From assembly GCA_950295325.1 (NCBI GenBank), contig OX485806.1, positions 43,891,169 to 43,955,168 of the forward strand: 64,000 nt of DNA, written 5' to 3'. The position numbers were made by a program, and so were the translations under genes. Below the pieces are notes generated by a model, which searched no databases, had not been told where the DNA came from, and worked only from the letters and a program-made list of their open reading frames with translations. The stretch comes from Polytrichum commune. Lineage: Eukaryota > Streptophyta > Polytrichopsida > Polytrichales > Polytrichaceae. Positions 57,641 to 64,000 of the stretch are shown here, piece by piece; the stretch's first letter is position 1; every line of letters starts with the position of its first letter.

Positions 57641-59576
57641 GACGCCGTATACCATGACATAAGTTACAATGATAATTTAACAAATTAATCATAAGTGTTA
57701 CCTCATGACACTTGGCATTGAAGTGCGCTTACTAATATTTTGGCATGAGTATGTTCAATAATATTATGAGGTGCATGCCTATGTTACACAATGATCTACA
57801 AGTTGGCTAAAGTGTAAACACATGACACTTGCCATTAGTACATTCAAAATTATCTTTCCCTTGCATACTAAAACACAACACTATCATCTAAAGTATTCCA
57901 ATTTCCTACTCTAAATGTCATAATGTCATGATGTCAATATTTTTTCACTTAAAGAAATTACTTATGTTGATGAATGGAATCATATTGACAATTAGTAAAT
58001 GTGATACTAACTATCATAAATAATGTGCCTCTTTGTTAAGTTTTGGTTATTTATTATCTTAGATGAGATAATGGGTTACATGCACACTGATGTTTGTAAG
58101 AATATAGATCCATCACTTGATTTCCTAGATCAAAATGTTTCCGGTTGTGCAAAATCTATAAATGCTACACATGTAGCCACTATTGGATCGCAAGGACTGA
58201 ACCGAATAGCTACAAATAGGAGACTGCTACTTTGAATTTTTTTCACCCTGATGATTTTATGTGGCTGTGTGGGCCTTTGGATGATTTTGTGTGATCAAGA
58301 TATCTTGTGAAGCTAAATTTTATTACCCCATTCAAACTTACATAGAATCCACTTTGGAATGGCAAGGATAAAGTCTATAATATTCATGGCTTGTATATAA
58401 TGGTACTACCATGTTGATATTTGCATACATTGCATAGTCAGATGTTGTTTATGGAGGTATCATGTGAAGTGTTAGCAATTGTTTTTATTTGTCATACGTT
58501 GAACCAGCATTAGCAAGATAGATCTATACATGTATATACTCATACACATGCATATATGGATGATAATAAGCCATTTTTCAAAGTGGCATGTAAATGAATA
58601 TCTTTAGTTCAAGAGAAGTGAAACTCTAGTGGACATTGTGATATGTTCAACTACAAGTTGAGAGCACATCCACCTTTATAGGTCTTCGCATGAAGTTGCA
58701 CTAACTCGTTGGGAGGTGAGGGTGCAACTACAATGATCACACCTAGTACTGTGAGTTATGTGTACAATTACCATGCTTTTAATGCCTATAAAGGGGGATT
58801 TGTGGCACTCAAGTAAAGTCATCCAATAACGAAAATCGGATGAGTCCATCAAGAAGCTCGGATGGAGCTTACTTTAGTGAAACACCTCCGAGTTGGCATG
58901 TAAGACCTATTTTCTCCCTCATAGTTATTTTATAAATATAAATTAGTTGGCAAGGGGCAATGATGTGGCCTTGGATGCTCTAAGCCTATTTCTAACCTCC
59001 CTTGAGTTGTTTTCAAGGCCATGATGTGGCTTTGAATTCCACATGGTTTTTTTGATAAATATCGCAAGATATCAACATGTGCAATATATAATTATGACGT
59101 ATTGTCAGACTCTTTTTTTTGTTCATAATTCATTTATTTTGCACAGGTGTGATTGCTCAAACATTTGTAATATGTCAAAATAATATATATCACCTTATGA
59201 TAAATTGGTGAACTAAAAAAAATTCAATATTATTACTATTACTATTACTAGTACTATTTATAATATTTATTTTAAAATAAATAATATACACCATGTGATT
59301 TTAAAGATAATACAATATGTGATGAGGATAAATTATTACAATAATTCAGATAGGCTATAGTTAGAAACTTATGATTTTTTGAGTATACCCCATCCATAAC
59401 ATTGTCCCACAAGTCTAATTCCGAAGAACATATCATTTATTTATACCTTATATTATATTACCTAAAAAAAAATATTTATATTTATATACATTTTTGCTAT
59501 ATGTTTTATATTCTATCTTCATTGTTTCATTTTGGTCATCTTATGAACACTTGCACTAATCTATCATTAGAATGAC
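57641..59576. other. AT-rich intergenic DNA
   Basis: No ORF with a recognisable domain, no tandem repeat and no RNA gene was found. The 70-codon ORF at 58023-58235 has no features. Confidence 0.5.
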
Positions 59577-59900
59577 ATTGAGGTCATTGAGGTCATTTGA
59601 TTAAATGGCAAGTCACAAAATTATAACCTCAATGTTAATGAGGAGTTTGTAATGTTTTTGATCTCCAAGTTAATTACGTGCTTCATTGATGGTTTCACTT
59701 CCGAAATGAAATCCCAATCAATTGCTTATTTACTAATTAGAAGTGCACATATATATTGGATTTTAGACCTTGAAGGTGAAGTGCACTCAATATGGGATTT
59801 GTAGTCAGGCGGCCTTCAAGAATGCAAGGGCAATGTTTTTTTCGAAGTTGGGCAAGGCAGACAACAGTTTTCGGTCGGGTTTAGAAAATTTCTCTAGAAG
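59577..59900 (+). repeat. Diverged single arm of the foldback element
   Basis: It aligns with the right arm at 2830-3120: 'aaaattataacctca.tgttaatgagga', 'gtaatgtttttga.ctccaagttaatt' and 'gtgcactcaatatgggatttgt' are shared, with about 15-20 percent differences. No inverted partner is nearby, so it is an old, broken copy. Confidence 0.8.
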
Positions 59901-61108
59901 GTTGCCCCAACCCGGATTTGATACCTCCGAAAGTTCGCGAGGGGGTATTTAACGTCCGCCCATGTTAATTTTTCTTTTAAAAAACCGGATTAGTAGTGAT
60001 AGGTTGGCAACACAAGATGCCCCCACTTGCTTCTATATGAGGTTTTATTTATTTTTTATGTCTATACCCCTTTATATTGGTGCCTTAATTATTAGATTAG
60101 ATTAGGATTTTTAAAACTACTAAAACTTGGTATTTTTGAAACCCTTGAGACAAGGAGCCGACGACGTATGGAAGTATCTAAAGTGGTTCATCTCATCTGC
60201 AAAGATGAATGAACTCTCACTGATGAGAATACATGAGTGCCACGAATCCCCAGCCCCAACAACACCCATTAATGCAAGTCAGTGTACGGTGTAGAGCTTC
60301 GTGATTAGCAAGGCCCCAGTGAATTTGATGGAGTGTATACCACATCAACTCTGGACAATATTTGTGACAAGGTCATTACCAGCCTCAAGTTTTCAATTCC
60401 AACAAGCACTGTAGAAAAATGGCAATCAAATGGTAATATAGGAAAAAAGGTCTGGAAAATAGTTCCTATTTATTGATAGTATGTACATCTATCTGAATTG
60501 AAAGACTACATATTCAGAGCAAACAACACCAGAAGTCTGAAAAGCATCTGAAGGCTCAGAGGCCTAGGTGCTATCCCAAAAGATGACTGCAAATTCAGAA
60601 TATTTTGATACTATTCAATACTATAGCTGCATAAGTCTTTTGCTAATGATTTGAACTCCCTAAATGACTTACCACCTCGTACATTCAAAGTTTTTCCTTG
60701 CATGCACTGGTTTAAAGGTCATGCTACAAATATAAATCTAAGGATTTCAACCAACACAGTCTAGTGAAATCCATGCTCTTCAGTCTACACTAAAGTGCTT
60801 CACCTCTGCATGGCATAGATAGACTAATCATTAGCCAATACAATACAAACATTCCCTAATCACGAAGCTCTCCAGTCATCTTTTACATTAGAAATTCACA
60901 TCAAATCCAAGCAAGTATTATATCTAATCTGCATAAAGCTTCAGTTTCAACATTGAGCAATGAATAAGCTTGGAACCAGTGGTTCACATATCCGCTCAAA
61001 TTTAATATGATGTAGAAGTAATACTAAACATGCACATACATAATAGGTCACAGCAACACGGTAGTCTGTTCCTCTCGTATGTATCCTGTACCACCATCTT
61101 ACCAAGTA
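59901..61108. other. Intergenic DNA and kinesin 3' flank
   Basis: No coding or repeat feature was supported. The part next to 61108 should include the 3' UTR of the kinesin gene. Confidence 0.45.
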
Positions 61109-63914
61109 TTATCTCCAAGAGGTTGAGGAGCTGGCACCATTTGCCACTCTCCTGTTACCTGCAAACACCAACAATAAGAATTCTATACATCAGCAAGAAT
61201 GTGCTTCAAATTTTATTTCTATTTTTCTAAATCAAAGATATTGAGGACTAGCCTGCAAAGTCACTTCACAAAATCAATCCAAAAATTTGGAGTGACAAGA
61301 GAGGAAACAGACCACTGGAGTCGGGATCGAAGTTCAAGTTTCCTCCCAAAGACACATTCCTCTTTGATGCAAGTTTATCTGTTGAAGCATTAACACCAAC
61401 ATTTGTATATCTGCGGAGACGAGTTTGGGGATTCCCTGCTACTGATTTTCGATCCACTGCTGGTGAAAGTTTACGTGCTCCCTTCACAGGAGGTCGAGGA
61501 ACCTGAGTTTGGAGCAGGGCCCTGGCAACAAGAAATCTATCAAATGGAAGCCTAAGAAAACACATTAGTTCAATACAATACAACTTATGTTCTATAGATC
61601 CAATGAATTAAAAACCTATTCAACCCAACTAGAACCCAGATCAAGACAATGACCCTGAGATTCAACACCTACATGACATGTGACATGGAAAGAAAATGTA
61701 TAATAAACACCAAAGAAAGACTAGACTGCAAACAAGTCAGAAATATGCACATTGACAATAGTGAACAAAATCACAGTAATCTACTAGGAACATCATCTCA
61801 GTTCTGAATCGTACTGTCAACTAATCCAGCACAATAGGTAAGAAGATGTGTTGATGCAAAAAACATACCTTCTTTCATGTCGAGGTAGTCCAAAGCTTGA
61901 CTGAACCTTCTTGTTTTGGTCCACTTGGCTGGATGAGGACAGGTCAGCTTCTACAGACAGACCACTCTCTGAGAACAAGCTTGCACTATCATCATACCCA
62001 TCCCGAAGGTCGAAAATTCCATCACTTTCAAATTGATCTTCCAGACCTACATCGTTCAACAGGAATGAACTTCTTTTATTGATAACCCCCCGATTCTCGT
62101 GGTGATCAGCTAGCATTGCCTCGTGCACTGGAGACTCGTAGTAACCATTTGAATTCTGCTGACTACTGGAGGCAATATCAAAGAGAGGCTTAAGCTGAGA
62201 TATACCCTGCAATGATCGCTGACTTAAGCCAGTTGAACGCCCAGCTTCAGCCTCCCCATTTGCTTCATACAGGTACCCACCAGTAGCGAATGTAGTATGC
62301 TTGTCAGCATCTTGAGAAAAAGATCGGCTCTCCTCTCCACTATGTCGAAATCTATCGTCCCACTCTTTGATTGTAATTTCCTCCTGGGCTGGTGATGAGC
62401 ATGAAGTTGTGGTGTGGATAATTTCAAGTTCATTAACTTCACCTTGCTGTGGTTCCCGCTGCTTACTTCCCTGCTTGTTCTTCAACAGCACATTGTCATT
62501 TTCCAATGCTGCACTTGTACCATTTTGATGAACTCTAAGGAGTTTGAGCTTTTCATTTATGTTGTGGGCGCCCTCTTCCAGGACTTCAAACACGCCTTTC
62601 TGCTCTGTAGGGGAACTCAATGGTGAGCAAGCTGAAGAGGACACAAAGTGTTCTGTAGGGTCCTCCGAGTCATGACTTGTGCTTAAGCCGAGTGGAATGG
62701 ATGGCTTTGGTTGACCTGGAAGTTTTCGAAGGCGTTGACGACTCTGAAGCATATCAGCATAATCAGCATAATCAGCATAAGGTAATGCGAAAAAAAAACC
62801 ACTAAAGATATCTCTGAACTCCCACCAGGTCTGAGTGAACATGCTTATTGAATGCTTAGAGCCTGGTCCATTCTTAGTGATATCAGTATACACTGGAGAG
62901 GCAGATCGTACAATGTAAGCCCAAATAAAACCTACAAAATGTTCACAAAACACCTGATGGTCAAGGTAATATTTACTGAAAAAATAGTTACTCTATCACT
63001 CCCAGCTCAATCACAAATTTCAGATTGTTAAATTAAACACACCTCCATAATTCCACTTCCAGCTTCATTTTGAACTGTGAGACTCCGTTGGACACTAGTA
63101 TCTGAAGTCGTCCGACGGAAATGTGGAGATGGTTTAGCTGGCTTGGACTTATATTTCTCACCAGCCATTGCAAATTCACCCTTCTCAAACCGTTCCTTGA
63201 ATCCTTGAAGACTTGCAATCTCCGCATCTTTCTTTGCAGCAGATTCTTTAAGGAGAGCAACCTGTTATGAAAATATCACCAACTAATGAGTTTAAGCTGG
63301 TTAAGCTGTAATTGAATTTTTGCACACTATTCAAAACTTAGAATCATCAAAAGATATTTCAGTTAAATACATATCTCAAAACTCTTAATATTACTAAACC
63401 CAACTATAGAGATGAAGCACGTGACTTCCTTACTCCAGCAAATTAACACACCATGTTATTTTAGAATCAAAAACAACATTTAAAAACATATCCATCTATC
63501 CAAAATGATGTCCAATTATGTAGGCTTTTGATGTAGGGGTGATAATTTGCATGGACCATGTAGTAAACACCAGATAATCTCAAACCCAAAGAAAATTGAA
63601 ATCTCAAAGCTTCTTCCAGAATTTGAAGAATGCATAGTCAGGTCAAATATGCATACACTAGTGACTAGATTTCACAGAAGTCTATACATGAGAAAGTAAA
63701 TCTTCACAAGAAAATCAAAACAAATCAATTCCCAAGTATCACATAAGTACCTGGTCCTTCAAGGTCTGAATTTCACCACTTTCCTTGTTACTACGTGCGG
63801 CCCCAAGCTCAACAGATGACACACGCTCAGCAAACTTTAGTGTACTGACTGTCTCCCCAAAGGACTCCACATCTGGACTTATGTGCACAAACATAAGAGT
63901 TTTTGCTTGTCCAC
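61109..63914 (-). CDS. Kinesin-14 (plant KIN14-type), 3' part, five exons, partial
   Basis: Exons on the minus strand are 63914-63751, 63261-63043, 62743-61869, 61521-61313 and 61158-61109, all with GT/AG borders and matching phase, ending at TAA 61111-61109. The first exon holds the end of the motor domain: GQAKTLMFVHISPD, then FGETVSTLKFAERVSSVELG and ARSNKESGEI. 'STLKFA.R...VELG' is the C-terminal motor signature and neck of plant kinesin-14 proteins. A short coiled coil follows (EIQTLKDQ...LKESAAKKDAEIASLQGF). The remaining ~430 residues are Ser-rich and disordered, with a basic patch (VKGARKLSPAVDRKS) and the end ASSSTSWR. The protein is a minus-end-type microtubule motor. The rest of the motor and the 5' end lie beyond 64000. 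No stop or frameshift was found, so it is probably functional. Confidence 0.9.
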
Positions 63915-64000
63915 CTGCACAACATCAACAGAAGCTCAATACCAGACATTGAATGCAACTATATAAAATGGGCGGCCAAGAATTACCAATCTCTGTCATC

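Noticed and set aside
63980-64000. A further kinesin exon at the right edge
   Set aside because: A possible donor (gattg|gtaatt) exists on the minus strand, but the few codons before it do not match the expected motor sequence. The preceding exon probably lies outside the window.

Overview
This window looks like repeat-rich intergenic and intronic DNA from the nuclear genome of a land plant. The evidence is short spliceosomal introns with GT/AG ends, a plant-type kinesin-14 gene entering from the right edge, Ty3/gypsy polyproteins (one a chromovirus), DNA transposon relics, solo LTRs and long tandem arrays. The mix of a methyltransferase-bearing gypsy element, a MULE-like transposase family that I associate with mosses, lycophytes and ferns, and CCGGA-rich gag relics leans towards a non-seed plant. 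I cannot name the species.

Left part (1-13 kb). Degenerate ~155-bp tandem repeats (160-4610) are split by a 1366-bp foldback/Mutator-like element with ~575-bp terminal inverted repeats and a perfect 9-bp target duplication (1873-3238). A dead Tigger/pogo transposase (6660-5522, minus) and a nonsense-riddled, intron-containing MULE-like transposase (11560-8822, minus) follow, then an unrecognised minus-strand ORF (13132-12548).

Centre (13.3-36.4 kb). Eleven phase-compatible plus-strand exons, starting only 206 bp from that minus-strand ORF, form one ~23-kb gene. Its product would be ~1208 residues with a ParB-like middle and a possible C-terminal methyltransferase-like part. Two in-frame stops suggest a recent pseudogene. 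Intron 1 (6.6 kb) and intron 10 (12 kb) hold satellite arrays: a 139-bp family in both introns and a 105-bp family in intron 10. Both families carry almost the same palindrome. Two LTR-like insertions and a gag fragment are nested in these introns.

Right-centre (36.9-56.1 kb). A minus-strand Ty3/gypsy element has the order gag, protease, C5 cytosine methyltransferase, RT, RNase H, integrase and a decayed PHD-finger-like tail. One solo LTR interrupts its gag and another interrupts the methyltransferase between motif IV and the next conserved block. A second gypsy element, a chromovirus lacking its YxDD box, lies beside it. Next come another solo LTR and a CCGGA-rich non-autonomous gag element.

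Right edge (56-64 kb). A 26S rRNA fragment carries a 57-bp triplication. Then come AT-rich sequence, a diverged arm of the foldback element, and the last five exons of a kinesin-14 gene (63914-61109, minus), the only gene here that looks intact.
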